Counted from the stretch's first letter, positions 1 through 9,047 are shown. The stretch is 64,000 nucleotides of DNA from Paraburkholderia phenazinium (GCF_900141745.1 NZ_FSRM01000001.1:1364001-1428000); one strand, 5' to 3'. Numbers and translations are program-made. Notes: generated from the sequence alone by a model not told the origin.

Positions 1-192
1 AGGATGCAAAGGCTCGACCGGGGTGCCTTCGACGGTTTGACGCGCTTCGTCTACCAGCATCACGGGAATGCCGTCGCGGATCGGATACGCCAGCTTGTCT
101 GCGTTGCAGATCAGCTCCTGCGCCGGACGATCGTAGCTGAGCGGGCCCTTGCAGATCGGGCAGACGAGAATTTCAAGCAGGCGAGCGTCCAC
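1..192 (-). CDS. Trm112 family protein (3' end outside window)
   Basis: Small zinc-ribbon protein of the Trm112/YcaR family. In other organisms these proteins are stabilising partners of methyltransferases; the bacterial role is poorly defined. The first 64 codons are present, which is nearly the whole usual length. The N-terminus reads [16 protein letters not shown], with one CPxC knuckle at residues 11-14 and a further Cys at 29, then the family-typical [10 protein letters not shown]. The start is a GTG at 192, so the gene overlaps the end of lpxK by 20 bases on the same strand and is probably translationally coupled to it. Context matches the usual lpxK-trm112-kdsB order. The end lies beyond base 1. 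Confidence 0.88.
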   Translation of the reverse strand, partial: MDARLLEILVCPICKGPLSYDRPAQELICNADKLAYPIRDGIPVMLVDEARQTVEGTPVEPLHP

Positions 193-1189
193 GGACTTTC
201 TCCACAACTAATTCAATGAGGCGATGATCGAGCGCAGCTTCAACGGGGACGACCCAGATGCGCGCATCGTGCCAGGCCCCCAATTTTACCGCATCCTTTT
301 CGGTGATCAGGATCGCATCTGCGTCGACATCGGCAAATGGATTGCTGGTGAACGCATAGTGGTCCGGTAACGCACGGGTCTGGGGTTTCACGCCCGCGGC
401 ACGCAAGTTCGCGAAGAAGCGCTCCGGCGCGCCGATGCCGGCCGCGGCCAGCACGCGATCGCCGCTGAACTGCGCAAGCGGCCTGCGCAGCGCCGGGTTG
501 CCGAGATGCCACGCGTCAGCCGGCGTGAGCGAGAGCGCGAAGGTGTTGGGCCAGGGCGGCAGCGTGCGTTCGTACGGACTGTTGATCAGCGTGGCGTCGC
601 GGCGGCGCGACAGCGGCTCGCGCAACGGCCCGGCCGGCAGCAGGAAGCCGTTGCCGCCGAGGCGATGGTCGAACACCACGAGTTCGGCGTCGCGGGCGAG
701 GCGGTAGTGCTGCAGACCGTCGTCGCTGACGATCACGTCGACCTCGGGATGCGCGGTGCATAGCGCTTGCGCCGCCGCCACCCGGTCGGGACAGACCCAG
801 ACCGGCGCGCCGGTGCGGCGCGCGATCAGCAAAGGCTCGTCGCCGGCATCCTGCGGCGCCGAAGTGGCTGTGACGGGCGTAGGCCGGTTGACCCGCGCGC
901 CATAGCCGCGCGACACGACGCCGGGCTGGAAGCCCGCGACGCGCAGCGCTTCGACGAGCGCAATCACCGTGGGCGTCTTGCCGGTCCCGCCGACCGTCAC
1001 ATTGCCCACCACTACGACTGGCACGCCGACGCGTATCGCCTTTAGCCAGCCGAGCGCAAAGGCCGCGCGACGTGCCGCGGCGATCGCGCCGAAGATGCCG
1101 GCAAACGGCAGCATGGCCCACGCGAGCGGGCCGCGCTGTTGCCACTCGCGCGCAAGACGCGTTTCAAGTTGGTGCTTGACCTCGCTCAT
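173..1189 (-). CDS. lpxK: tetraacyldisaccharide 4'-kinase LpxK
   Basis: Inner-membrane kinase that phosphorylates the 4' position of the lipid A disaccharide precursor, the sixth step of the Raetz pathway. The 338-residue length is normal for the family. A hydrophobic N-terminal segment (about 22-50) precedes the Walker A-type loop VGGTGKTP at 66-73. The conserved [10 protein letters not shown] stretch at 155-164 is also typical. The gene is followed by an overlapping trm112 and is divergent from xseA. It is the clear LpxK of the genome; no alternative assignment is likely. Confidence 0.96.
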   Translation of the reverse strand: MSEVKHQLETRLAREWQQRGPLAWAMLPFAGIFGAIAAARRAAFALGWLKAIRVGVPVVVVGNVTVGGTGKTPTVIALVEALRVAGFQPGVVSRGYGARVNRPTPVTATSAPQDAGDEPLLIARRTGAPVWVCPDRVAAAQALCTAHPEVDVIVSDDGLQHYRLARDAELVVFDHRLGGNGFLLPAGPLREPLSRRRDATLINSPYERTLPPWPNTFALSLTPADAWHLGNPALRRPLAQFSGDRVLAAAGIGAPERFFANLRAAGVKPQTRALPDHYAFTSNPFADVDADAILITEKDAVKLGAWHDARIWVVPVEAALDHRLIELVVEKVRGRSPA

Positions 1190-1704
1190 GAGGCCAACGC
1201 CGGTGTGCGCAGCAATCGCAACTGCGGCACCGGTTCAGGTGACGCGATACACGGGACAGGTATCAACGCGTTTCTCCGGGCGGGACGATCAGGACAGGGC
1301 ATGGCGAGCGCTGCATAAGCGGCGTGTCGCTCATGATGCCCTTAAAACCCGGCACTCTAGCGCGCGAGCGTCGTGCGCCGCAAGTCGCCAGCGTGACACA
1401 CGGCCGCGCGATAGACGCGGGACCGGTCTCCTCAGCCTGTGGATAACTTTGTGGAGAACTCGCCTCCGGCGGGGCTGGGAGGGCCATTCGGCGCGGGTCC
1501 TGTCGGCGTGCATCGGTATATATGAGATAGAAATGCTTTATAAATCAAAAGGTTAAATCGGCATTACGGGCCTCTGCACGCATCCTTACAAGGCCTTTCA
1601 CGCTCCTCCCGACATGTGGACACTTTTAACAATTCGTACAACGCGCTGGACGTGATTGGCTGCTCGGTCTATCGTCTGTCCGGCCTGTCATCCCTATTCA
1701 TCGC
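1190..1704. other. 515-base non-coding spacer between lpxK and xseA
   Basis: I see no convincing gene here. Short open frames exist but have no recognisable product and no good ribosome binding site. The spacer must carry the divergent promoters of lpxK and xseA. An exact DnaA-box sequence, TGTGGATAA, lies at 1438-1446; a single copy is probably chance. The stretch around 1510-1560 is clearly AT-richer than its surroundings, as expected for the xseA promoter region. Confidence 0.6.
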
Positions 1705-3084
1705 ATGAACTCCGAAAGTCCCTTTTCGTCTTCGGGCGCGCCCGGTGGCGACGTCGTTGTGCCGGTGTCGGCGCTCAATCGCGCCATCAGCACGATGCTC
1801 GAACGCTCTTTCCCGCTCATCTGGGTGGCGGGGGAAGTGTCGAATTTCACGCGCGCCGCGAGCGGTCACTGGTATTTCTCGATCAAGGATGCGCAGGCGC
1901 AGATGCGCTGCGTGATGTTCCGCGGCCGCGCGCAGCACGCCGAGTTCACGCCGCGCGAAGGCGACCGGATCGAAGTGCGGGCGCTTGTCACGATGTACGA
2001 ACCGCGCGGCGAGTTGCAACTGAACGTCGAAGCCGTGCGCCGTACCGGGCAAGGGCGGCTTTTTGAAGCGTTCCTGAAGCTCAAGGCGCAACTCGAAGCG
2101 GAGGGGTTGTTTGCCGCGGAGCGCAAGCGGCCGTTGCCGACGCATCCGCGGGCAATTGGCATCGTCACTTCATTGCAGGCCGCCGCGTTGCGCGACGTGT
2201 TGACCACATTGTTGCGCCGTGCGCCGCATATTCCGGTGATCGTGTATCCGGCACCGGTGCAGGGCGTGGGCGTCAGCGCGAAACTGGCAGCGATGGTCGA
2301 GACGGCCAACGCGCGGTGCGAGGTCGATGTGTTGATTGTCTGTCGCGGCGGCGGCTCGATTGAAGACCTGTGGGCGTTCAACGAAGAAGTACTGGCGCGA
2401 GCGATTGCCGAAAGCCGCGTACCGGTGGTGAGCGGTGTCGGTCACGAAACCGATTTCACGATTGCCGATTTCGCTGCAGACGTGCGCGCGCCGACACCGA
2501 CCGGCGCCGCCGAGCTCGTCAGTCCGCAACGCGTGCTGTTGTTACGCGATCTCGATCACCGCCATGCCGCGCTCGCACGCGGCTTTGGCCGAATGATGGA
2601 GCGGCGTGCGCAACAACTCGACTGGCTCGCACGGCGGCTCGTCTCGCCATCCGAGCGGCTCGCGCGACAACGTACGCATTTGCAGCAACTCAGCGTGCGT
2701 CTTGGATCGGCTGGCGCCCGTCCGGTGCGCGATGCTCGAGCGCGGTTTTCGCTGCTGCAGATGCGCTGGCAGCGCTGGCGTCCGGATCTCGTTGCGCATC
2801 GTGCCACCTTGAACGCACTTGCGCAGCGGCTCGACGGCGCAGCGTTGCGCCAGCACGAACGGCATACAGCGCGCGTGGCGACGCTGGCCGCGCGTCTCGA
2901 GGTGCTGAGTCCGCAACGCACGCTCGAGCGTGGCTACGCGGCTGTGCTCGACGCGCAGAATGGTCGCGCGCTGCGTGCACCGGCCGCGCTGAAACCGGGG
3001 CGTCATCTGACTGTGCACCTTGCAGAGGGCGCTGCGGATATCACGCTGGCCGATGTGCAGGCACGTCTGTCCGACGATTTCTGA
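1705..3084 (+). CDS. xseA: exodeoxyribonuclease VII large subunit
   Basis: Catalytic subunit of exonuclease VII, which with XseB degrades single-stranded DNA from both ends in repair. The 459-residue protein shows the N-terminal OB-fold region (about 19-110: [32 protein letters not shown]). The catalytic domain follows, with [17 protein letters not shown] at 212-228 and [16 protein letters not shown] after it. The C-terminal half is a long Arg/Leu/Gln-rich helical region typical of the family. sodB follows 197 bases downstream but has its own promoter. Confidence 0.96.
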   Translation: MNSESPFSSSGAPGGDVVVPVSALNRAISTMLERSFPLIWVAGEVSNFTRAASGHWYFSIKDAQAQMRCVMFRGRAQHAEFTPREGDRIEVRALVTMYEPRGELQLNVEAVRRTGQGRLFEAFLKLKAQLEAEGLFAAERKRPLPTHPRAIGIVTSLQAAALRDVLTTLLRRAPHIPVIVYPAPVQGVGVSAKLAAMVETANARCEVDVLIVCRGGGSIEDLWAFNEEVLARAIAESRVPVVSGVGHETDFTIADFAADVRAPTPTGAAELVSPQRVLLLRDLDHRHAALARGFGRMMERRAQQLDWLARRLVSPSERLARQRTHLQQLSVRLGSAGARPVRDARARFSLLQMRWQRWRPDLVAHRATLNALAQRLDGAALRQHERHTARVATLAARLEVLSPQRTLERGYAAVLDAQNGRALRAPAALKPGRHLTVHLAEGAADITLADVQARLSDDF

Positions 3085-3191
3085 CGCTCTTACGCCGACG
3101 TACTTTTGACCGTGGCACGTGCATTGCGTGAGCACTAGTTACGGTTGTTCTGGCGACTTTCTAACGCATATCCGACATAAAGGCCGTTGGT

Positions 3192-3220
3192 TTGCGGGGT
3201 TATTCCAAGTCGCCTACAAT
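3192..3220 (+). promoter_or_regulatory. sigma-70 promoter of sodB
   Basis: A -35 box TTGCGG (3192-3197) and -10 box TACAAT (3215-3220) are separated by exactly 17 bases. The sodB start follows 61 bases after the -10. A strong Shine-Dalgarno AGAAGGAAAG precedes the start. Confidence 0.7.
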
Positions 3221-3281
3221 CGAGTGCTCTACAGCGTTATCCTCAGACTGACCCCCCACACACAGATAGAAGGAAAGCACC

Positions 3282-3860
3282 ATGGAACATACGCTCCCGC
3301 CGCTGCCGTTTGCAAAGAACGCACTCGCTCCGAACATGTCGGAAGAGACGCTCGAGTATCACTACGGCAAGCATCACCAGACCTATGTGACTAACCTGAA
3401 CAATCTGATCAAGGGCACGGAGTTCGAGAACCTGTCGCTCGAAGAGATCGTCAAGAAGGCATCGGGTGGCGTCTTCAACAACGCCGCGCAAGTGTGGAAC
3501 CACACGTTCTTCTGGAACAGCCTGTCGCCGCAAGGTGGCGGTGCACCGAAGGGCGCGCTCGCCGACGCGATCAACGCCAAGTGGGGTTCCTACGACAAGT
3601 TCAAGGAAGAGTTTGCCAAGACCGCAGTCGGCACGTTCGGCTCGGGCTGGGCATGGCTCGTGAAGAAAGCAGACGGCTCGCTCGACCTCGTGTCGACCAG
3701 CAACGCTGCCACGCCGCTGACCACGGACGCGAAGGCACTGCTGACGATCGACGTGTGGGAACACGCGTACTACATCGACTATCGCAACGCTCGTCCGAAG
3801 TTCGTCGAAGCATACTGGAACATCGTGAACTGGGACTTTGCAGCGAAGAATTTTGCGTAA
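3282..3860 (+). CDS. sodB: superoxide dismutase [Fe]
   Basis: Cytoplasmic iron superoxide dismutase that converts superoxide to hydrogen peroxide and oxygen. At 192 residues it is full length. The four metal ligands are visible as His27 (EYHYGKHH), His74 (QVWNHTFFW), Asp157 and His161 (DVWEHAYY). The [11 protein letters not shown] context is the Fe-type form rather than the Mn-type. No signal peptide is present. The gene is monocistronic, with its own promoter at 3192 and a terminator at 3974. Confidence 0.96.
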   Translation: MEHTLPPLPFAKNALAPNMSEETLEYHYGKHHQTYVTNLNNLIKGTEFENLSLEEIVKKASGGVFNNAAQVWNHTFFWNSLSPQGGGAPKGALADAINAKWGSYDKFKEEFAKTAVGTFGSGWAWLVKKADGSLDLVSTSNAATPLTTDAKALLTIDVWEHAYYIDYRNARPKFVEAYWNIVNWDFAAKNFA

Positions 3861-4383
3861 GTTTCATGCCGGCGGTGTGGTGTAGCCCGCCCGGTGTAAA
3901 CGGATAGTTTGCAAAGTCCGGCAATCGCGACGCCGCGATTAAACTTCGAGCCGTTAGTAAGCTAGTGACAGTGAAGCCCTCCAACGCGAGGGCTTTCTGC
4001 TTTTTGTGCGTGTCAGTTCCCCCTCGTTTCATTCCCGCTGGCCGCCTTGGCCACATCTGCAACGTCAACCCGGTTTAACCCTCTCGCACGCAGGCGTTTA
4101 GAGCGCCATGGCCTCCCCGTCGCGGCTCGGCGCCAGCATGCATCTTCTGCAAGCTCGTCATGAAAAGAATGCAATGGCTTTGCGGGTCTAATTGACTTCA
4201 AATTAGCACGCCCATTCTATTTTTCGACCTGACCGGCATCTCAGCCAAGCCGGGCACACGGAACCTGAGAGAAGGATCGCGCGCACCTGACTGGCCAGAT
4301 CGGGTGGAGACAGCGACCGGGTTGTACCGCAGAGATGTAATCAAAGCCCGCAACAAGCGGCTATCAAAAATGAGGAGACATGC
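3861..4383. other. intergenic region: sodB terminator and porin leader
   Basis: No gene is seen. The 5' part carries the sodB terminator (3974-4006). The 3' part is the porin promoter and leader. A weak promoter-like pair is TTGACT (4192-4197) and TTCTAT (4215-4220) with 17 bases between. The -35 overlaps an inverted repeat CTAATT-N5-AAATTAG at 4189-4205, which could be an operator. If correct, the porin mRNA leader is about 155 bases. Confidence 0.45.
3974..4006 (+). terminator. rho-independent terminator of sodB
   Basis: Stem AAGCCCT (3974-3980) pairs with AGGGCTT (3989-3995), with an 8-base loop, followed by a T-rich tail. Confidence 0.8.
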
Positions 4384-5502
4384 ATGCGTTTGATCAGTCA
4401 GGGTATCTGCGGGGCCACGCTGGTTCTCGCCGCAGGCAGCGCCGTGGCGGCGGACTCGAGTGTGACGTTGTACGGCGTGGCCGATACGTTCATCCAATAC
4501 CTCGACAATGGCGGCAATCATTCGTTTTCCGAACGAAGTGGCGGCGCGGCGGGCTCGCAATTTGGCCTTAAAGGTAACGAGGATCTCGGTGGAGGTCTGT
4601 CCGCGCAATTCGATGTCGAAACCGGTTTTAACCTGAATAACGGCACGTTTTTCGCCGATACGACTTCGCTGTTCTATCGGCAGGCTTGGGTCGGCCTGAA
4701 CCACTCAACCTATGGCTCGCTGACGTTCGGGCGGCAGTACGAGCCCAGTTTTCGCGTCGTTTATCCGACCGATCCGTTTCGCGTCAACGAGATCCTCTCA
4801 CCGTTCTCCGCAGACGTGCTCGCGGTCGACAAGAAAACGCTCTCGACGCAGTACGACTCCGGCCGTGCCAGCAACTCCGTGCTTTATCAGTCGCCGAATC
4901 TCGGTGGCGTGCAGCTCTACGGCATGTACGCGTTCGCGGCCACCGTGACCCAGCCGGTGCCGGCGACCACGGGGAATATGCTCAACCTCGGCGCGAGTTA
5001 TACGGGTTATGGCTTGTATGCGGGTCTTTCGTATGTCAATCAGCATCCGGGGCAGGAGACGATCGCAGGTCTGCCGACCGCGCTCACTCTGCTCAGCACC
5101 GAGCACTTCATCGGCGCGCTCGCTTATCGGGTGGGTATTGTGAACTTCCAGTTCAACTACTCGTATCAGCGCGCGCAAGATCCGTCGCCCAGGTCTCTCG
5201 CAGCGGTGCTCGGCACGGCGCATTCGCTCAGCATCGCCGAGCTGGGTGCCACGATCCAGGCTACGGCTGCGGATACGATCGAGATCGCGGCTTTGCAGCG
5301 CAACGTGCGCGGCGCGCATGACAACACGCCGGGCTTCGAGATCGGTGCCGATCATTCGATCTCGAAGCGCACGAGTTTCTATGTCCGCGCGGGCTATATG
5401 AAGAACAACGGTACCTCGACCGTCAGCTGGCCGGGCGTCACGGTGAGCGAACCCGGTACCAACCAGGTTCTCGCCACCGTGGGCATGACGCACCGCTTCT
5501 GA
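4384..5502 (+). CDS. Gram-negative general porin, outer membrane
   Basis: Trimeric 16-stranded beta-barrel porin of the Burkholderia OmpC-like family, allowing diffusion of small solutes across the outer membrane. A signal peptide ends near residue 22 (SAVAA). The first strand SSVTLYGVADTFIQYL and the following GGAAGSQFGLKGNEDLGGG are the family signature. The chain alternates hydrophobic and polar residues and ends in ATVGMTHRF, the terminal aromatic needed for barrel assembly. Length 372 is typical. GAGGAG at 4371 supports the start. Substrate preference cannot be read from sequence. Confidence 0.92.
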   Translation: MRLISQGICGATLVLAAGSAVAADSSVTLYGVADTFIQYLDNGGNHSFSERSGGAAGSQFGLKGNEDLGGGLSAQFDVETGFNLNNGTFFADTTSLFYRQAWVGLNHSTYGSLTFGRQYEPSFRVVYPTDPFRVNEILSPFSADVLAVDKKTLSTQYDSGRASNSVLYQSPNLGGVQLYGMYAFAATVTQPVPATTGNMLNLGASYTGYGLYAGLSYVNQHPGQETIAGLPTALTLLSTEHFIGALAYRVGIVNFQFNYSYQRAQDPSPRSLAAVLGTAHSLSIAELGATIQATAADTIEIAALQRNVRGAHDNTPGFEIGADHSISKRTSFYVRAGYMKNNGTSTVSWPGVTVSEPGTNQVLATVGMTHRF

Positions 5503-5519
5503 GGAAGGATAGTCTCCAA

Positions 5520-5538
5520 CCGGACGCGTTGCGTCCGG
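5520..5538. terminator. hairpin between convergent porin and NYN genes
   Basis: A perfect hairpin: CCGGACGC at 5520-5527 pairs with GCGTCCGG at 5531-5538 across a 3-base loop. There is no strong T-tract. It sits just after the porin stop and between two convergent genes, so it could act in both directions. Confidence 0.5.
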
Positions 5539-5550
5539 TCTCGCGCTGAC

Positions 5551-6993
5551 TTATGAGGTAGCCGCGGCCTTGCGCGGACGACGATTGCGTGTCGTGGATT
5601 TACGCGCGGTCTTGACGGCCGCGGGTGCCTCCTCCGCAGCCTGAGCGGGTACCTCCTCGCGTGGCGCTTCGCTTGCGGCTGCAGGTGCAGCGTCGTGCGA
5701 TTCCGGCGCGGCCTTCTTCGTCTTTCTCGCCGCAGTCTTGCGGCTGCCGCGTCCCTTGCGGGGTGTCTCCGGAGCAATGTCCTCACGCCCTTCAACAGCG
5801 GCTTCCGGCTCTGATTCCGGTTCCGGTGCCGTGTCGAACGTGAACAACCCGGGCTGGGCCGCTGGTTCCGCTGGCTGCTCGTCCGGCTCGTCGTAAGCGA
5901 AAGGCGATCTGCCGCCGTGGTTGAAGTAAGTGTCTTCCGGTTCGTGCGGCGCCGTCTCAGCGTCGTCGTGACTCGCCGCCGGTTCTGCGAGTACCGCTGC
6001 CGGCGCGTCGCGCTGCGACTTACGGTTGCCGCGCCCGCGGCGGCGAGCGTCCTGCTTGTGACCACCCTCTCCCTGCTGCGCGGCGTGTGCCGGTTCCGCG
6101 GCCGCCGGCTCCTGCGTTTGCTCTGACGTCTCACTAATGGTTTCGCTGAGCGTGGTCACGACATTGCTGCGATACACGTACGCGCCCGACTTCTCATCGC
6201 GGCCGAATTCGAGCAGACCGCGTGCCTGTGCTTCTTCCAGCAGATTGCCGAACGCACGGAAGCCGTAATACGTTTCGTTGAAATCGGGCTTGCGGCGCTT
6301 GATAGCGTTTTTCAGCACCGAGGCCCAGATCTTGCCGCTGTCGCCGCGTTCCGAGGCGAGCGCATCGAAGGTCTGTACCGCGATTTCCACCGCTTTGGTC
6401 CGGCGCGTTTCGAGATCTTCCTTCGGACGCTTCTCTTCATTCGGCGTGCGCTTGGCCGTAGCGGTCGGCTGCTGTGCCGGACGCGCCGTCTCGCGCTTGA
6501 CGACGGTTCGCTGACTTTCGCGCACCAGGTCGTCGTAGAAAATGAATTCGTCGCAGTTCGCGATGAGCAGGTCGGACGTGGACTGCTGAACGCCCACGCC
6601 GATCACCTGTTTCGCGTTTTCGCGCAGCTTCGAAACCAGCGGCGAAAAATCGGAGTCGCCACTGATGATGACGAAGGTGTTGACATGCGATTTGGTGTAG
6701 CAGAGATCGAGCGCGTCGACGACCAGACGGATATCCGCCGAATTCTTGCCCGACTGGCGCACGTGCGGAATCTCGATTAGCTCGAAGTTGGCTTCGTGCA
6801 TCGTGCCCTTGAAGCTCTTGTAGCGCTCCCAGTCGCAGTACGCCTTCTTGACGACGATGCTGCCCTTGAGCAGCAGGCGTTCGAGCACCAGCTTGATGTC
6901 GAATTTCTCGTACTTCGCATCGCGTACGCCGAGGGCGACGTTTTCGAAGTCGCAGAACAGCGCCATGCTGATGGTTTCGTTGGATGACGCCAT
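5551..6993 (-). CDS. NYN domain / OST-HTH (LOTUS) domain protein
   Basis: A probable RNA-related protein. Residues about 8-155 form a NYN (LabA-like, PIN-fold) domain with the acidic positions of that nuclease fold: FCDFENV (Asp15), SADIRLVVDALDL and SGDSDFSPLV (113-120). Residues about 198-278 match an OST-HTH/LOTUS module (WASVLKNAIKRRKPDFNETYYGF), which in other proteins binds RNA. The remaining 200 residues are Ala/Glu/Pro/Lys/Arg-rich and probably disordered, ending in a basic TTRNRRPRKAAATS-like tail. I chose the ATG at 6993 because GGAGAA lies 5 bases upstream of it; an in-frame ATG at 7005 is the alternative. The cellular target is unknown. Confidence 0.85.
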   Translation of the reverse strand: MASSNETISMALFCDFENVALGVRDAKYEKFDIKLVLERLLLKGSIVVKKAYCDWERYKSFKGTMHEANFELIEIPHVRQSGKNSADIRLVVDALDLCYTKSHVNTFVIISGDSDFSPLVSKLRENAKQVIGVGVQQSTSDLLIANCDEFIFYDDLVRESQRTVVKRETARPAQQPTATAKRTPNEEKRPKEDLETRRTKAVEIAVQTFDALASERGDSGKIWASVLKNAIKRRKPDFNETYYGFRAFGNLLEEAQARGLLEFGRDEKSGAYVYRSNVVTTLSETISETSEQTQEPAAAEPAHAAQQGEGGHKQDARRRGRGNRKSQRDAPAAVLAEPAASHDDAETAPHEPEDTYFNHGGRSPFAYDEPDEQPAEPAAQPGLFTFDTAPEPESEPEAAVEGREDIAPETPRKGRGSRKTAARKTKKAAPESHDAAPAAASEAPREEVPAQAAEEAPAAVKTARKSTTRNRRPRKAAATS

Positions 6994-7060
6994 GTATTTC
7001 TCCAATGAGGCGACCGTCGAACTCGACGGATCGCGCCCATGATAGCGTCCCTGCGACCGG

Positions 7061-7690
7061 CTACGAGTTTTCTGTCTGCTGGCGGGTCTGCAGCACGTCG
7101 TCGATCAGCCCATAGGTCTTCGCATCCGCCGCGGTCATAAAGTTGTCCCGATCGGTATCCTTGACGATGTCTTCGATGCTGCGTCCCGTGTGTTCGGCCA
7201 TGATCGCGTTCAGGCGTTCGCGCTGATACAGGACTTCGCGCGCCTGAATCTCGATGTCGGCGGCGGTGCCCTGGCTGCCGCCGGAGGGTTGGTGGATCAT
7301 GATGCGTGCGTTCGGCAAGGCATAGCGCTTGCCGCGCTGGCCGGCGGTCAGCAGAAACGTGCCCATGCTCGCCGCGAAACCCGTGCAGAGCGTCGACACC
7401 TCCGGCTTGATGAACTGCATGGTGTCGTAGATCGCGAACCCGTCGTAGACCGAGCCGCCCGGCGAATTGATGTAAAAAGAAATATCCTTGTCAGGGTTCT
7501 CGGATTCGAGAAACAGCAACTGCGCGACAATCAGGCTCGCGGACTGCTCGTTGACCGGACCGACGAGAAACACAATCCGTTCGCGCAGCAGCCGCGAAAA
7601 AATGTCATAGGCGCGCTCGCCGCGTCCGGACTGTTCGATGACGGTCGGCACGAGACCGAGGCCGTTGAGGGACGGGTAGGTGGAATGCAT
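7061..7690 (-). CDS. ClpP-type serine protease, orphan paralogue
   Basis: Proteolytic subunit of an ATP-dependent Clp protease. At 209 residues the whole fold is present. The catalytic triad is intact by alignment: Ser108 (GFAASMG), His133 (MIHQPSGG) and Asp182 (TDRDNF), with the same spacings as E. coli ClpP. The gene is not beside tig, clpX or lon, so it is a second ClpP in addition to the presumed housekeeping copy elsewhere. It is divergent from an ECF sigma factor gene, and a matching ECF41-type promoter lies at 7792-7818 about 100 bases upstream. GAGG six bases before the ATG supports the start. Its unfoldase partner and substrates are unknown. Confidence 0.93.
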   Translation of the reverse strand: MHSTYPSLNGLGLVPTVIEQSGRGERAYDIFSRLLRERIVFLVGPVNEQSASLIVAQLLFLESENPDKDISFYINSPGGSVYDGFAIYDTMQFIKPEVSTLCTGFAASMGTFLLTAGQRGKRYALPNARIMIHQPSGGSQGTAADIEIQAREVLYQRERLNAIMAEHTGRSIEDIVKDTDRDNFMTAADAKTYGLIDDVLQTRQQTENS

Positions 7691-7791
7691 GTGCGCCTCG
7701 CTAACTTGGGGTTAAGCTGGATCAGGTTGAATGAGCTTGAGTGAGTGGCCAGTCCCGCACCGCCGCTGCGGATGTGAGTGACTGTCCCCAT

Positions 7792-7818
7792 GACGAGGGC
7801 GCGCGCCGGGGTGTGACA
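7792..7818 (-). promoter_or_regulatory. predicted ECF41 sigma promoter reading toward the clpP paralogue
   Basis: On the minus strand TGTCACA (7818-7812) is followed after exactly 16 bases by CGTC (7795-7792). This is the -35/-10 form I know for group ECF41 sigma factors. It would start transcription about 95 bases before the clpP-type ATG at 7690. It mirrors a second element at 7839-7865 on the other strand. Confidence 0.7.
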
Positions 7819-7838
7819 TAAATATTTTTGTGCTGACC

Positions 7839-7865
7839 TGTCACATCGTGCGGTGCTCGAACGTC
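7839..7865 (+). promoter_or_regulatory. predicted ECF41 sigma autoregulatory promoter
   Basis: TGTCACA (7839-7845) is followed after exactly 16 bases by CGTC (7862-7865), about 123 bases before the sigma factor start at 7989. The two -35 elements of this and the opposite promoter form an inverted repeat with a 20-base gap. The matching sequences on both strands and the adjacent ECF41-like gene support the assignment. Confidence 0.72.
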
Positions 7866-7988
7866 AGGATTCAAAAGGTGCGGGTTGCGGTGCGCTTGCC
7901 GCACTGCTGGCGTGTCCGAGCCTGCGCGGTTTTGTCCACGCTTTAGCTACGCGCCAAAAAACAGTTCACGTTTATGGGAGCAGCACGC

Positions 7989-9047
7989 ATGACCGAACCC
8001 ACCGTCGACAAGTCATCCGCCTTCGAGGCCGCCCGCGCGCGACTCGTTGCGCTGGCGTACCGCATGCTGGGCAGCCGCGCCGAGGCGGAAGACGTGGTGC
8101 AGGACGTCTGGCTGAAGTGGCATCTCGCCGATACGCGCGAAGTGCGCACGCCGGCGGCATGGCTGACCACGCTTACCGCACGTCTCGCGATTGACCGGCT
8201 GCGTCATCTGCAACTGGAGCGCAGTGTGCAGGCCCAAGGTTGGCTGCCCGAACCGTGGCTTGACGAACTGGCGCCTTCCGCGGAGGAACTGGCGTTGCGT
8301 TCGGCGGAGATGTCGTACGGACTGATGCTGCTGCTTGAACGGCTTAAACCGGATGAGCGGGCCGCCTTCGTACTGCACGAGGCGTTCGACTGCGACTACG
8401 CGGAGATTGCGAGGGTCCTCGAGCGTACGCCGGCGGCTTGCCGGCAGATCGTGCATCGGGCGAAAGCCCGTTTGCAGCGCGACGGTGCGCCCGTAAGGCG
8501 CGCCGACCCGGTACAGCATGCACGGCTCGTCGAGCGCCTGCGGACGGCGCTGGAGGCGCAGGATCGAGCGGGCTTGCTGCAACTGTTTAGTGACGCGCCG
8601 GAGATTGTCAGCGATGCGCCGGTTCGCGTGGACGAGCCCGTGGTCGCTGCAATGGATTGGGTGAACACGGTGACGTCGCTAGCTGGAGCGGGGACCGTGA
8701 CGTGCGCAATGCAAGAGATCGGAGAGGTGCGGGCGCTGCAACAACTGCGCAGAGGATATGCCTCAACGACGGTACACGCCGAGTGCCTGTCGATCGACGG
8801 CGCCCCGGGAGTAGCGCTCATGCTAGATGGCGAGATCACCGCGCTACTCGATGTATCGATTAGCGCCGGCCGGATCGTGAAACTGCGCATCGTCACGCGT
8901 GCCGCGCATCTTCAGACCGCGCGTCGCAACTTCGGCTTACCGGCCGTACGGCAGATACTCAACGAAGTCCGCGAGCGCGCATGGCTTACAGCGCAGCGCG
9001 CGTCAGTTACGGTGTGCGGCGACTTCCCAGTTGATATCGACGCATAG
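7989..9047 (+). CDS. ECF41-type RNA polymerase sigma factor with SnoaL-like C-terminal domain
   Basis: Extracytoplasmic-function sigma factor that would direct RNA polymerase to a small regulon. Region 2 spans about 10-78 (AYRMLGSRAEAEDVVQDVW) and region 4 about 107-165 (RLKPDERAAFVLHEAFDCDYAEIA). Between them is WLPEP at 85-89, a motif of ECF41 and related SigJ-like factors. The C-terminal 185 residues match the fused SnoaL-like domain that replaces an anti-sigma factor in this group. Its usual DGGGK and NPDKL motifs look changed here (SDAPVR near 208, IVTRAAHL near 300). GGGAG lies 9 bases before the ATG at 7989. The 3' end overlaps the convergent EAL gene by 45 bases. Confidence 0.88.
   Translation: MTEPTVDKSSAFEAARARLVALAYRMLGSRAEAEDVVQDVWLKWHLADTREVRTPAAWLTTLTARLAIDRLRHLQLERSVQAQGWLPEPWLDELAPSAEELALRSAEMSYGLMLLLERLKPDERAAFVLHEAFDCDYAEIARVLERTPAACRQIVHRAKARLQRDGAPVRRADPVQHARLVERLRTALEAQDRAGLLQLFSDAPEIVSDAPVRVDEPVVAAMDWVNTVTSLAGAGTVTCAMQEIGEVRALQQLRRGYASTTVHAECLSIDGAPGVALMLDGEITALLDVSISAGRIVKLRIVTRAAHLQTARRNFGLPAVRQILNEVRERAWLTAQRASVTVCGDFPVDIDA

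Noticed and set aside
1438..1446. Exact DnaA box TGTGGATAA
   Set aside because: Only one copy, no dnaA/dnaN or AT-rich unwinding element; not an origin.
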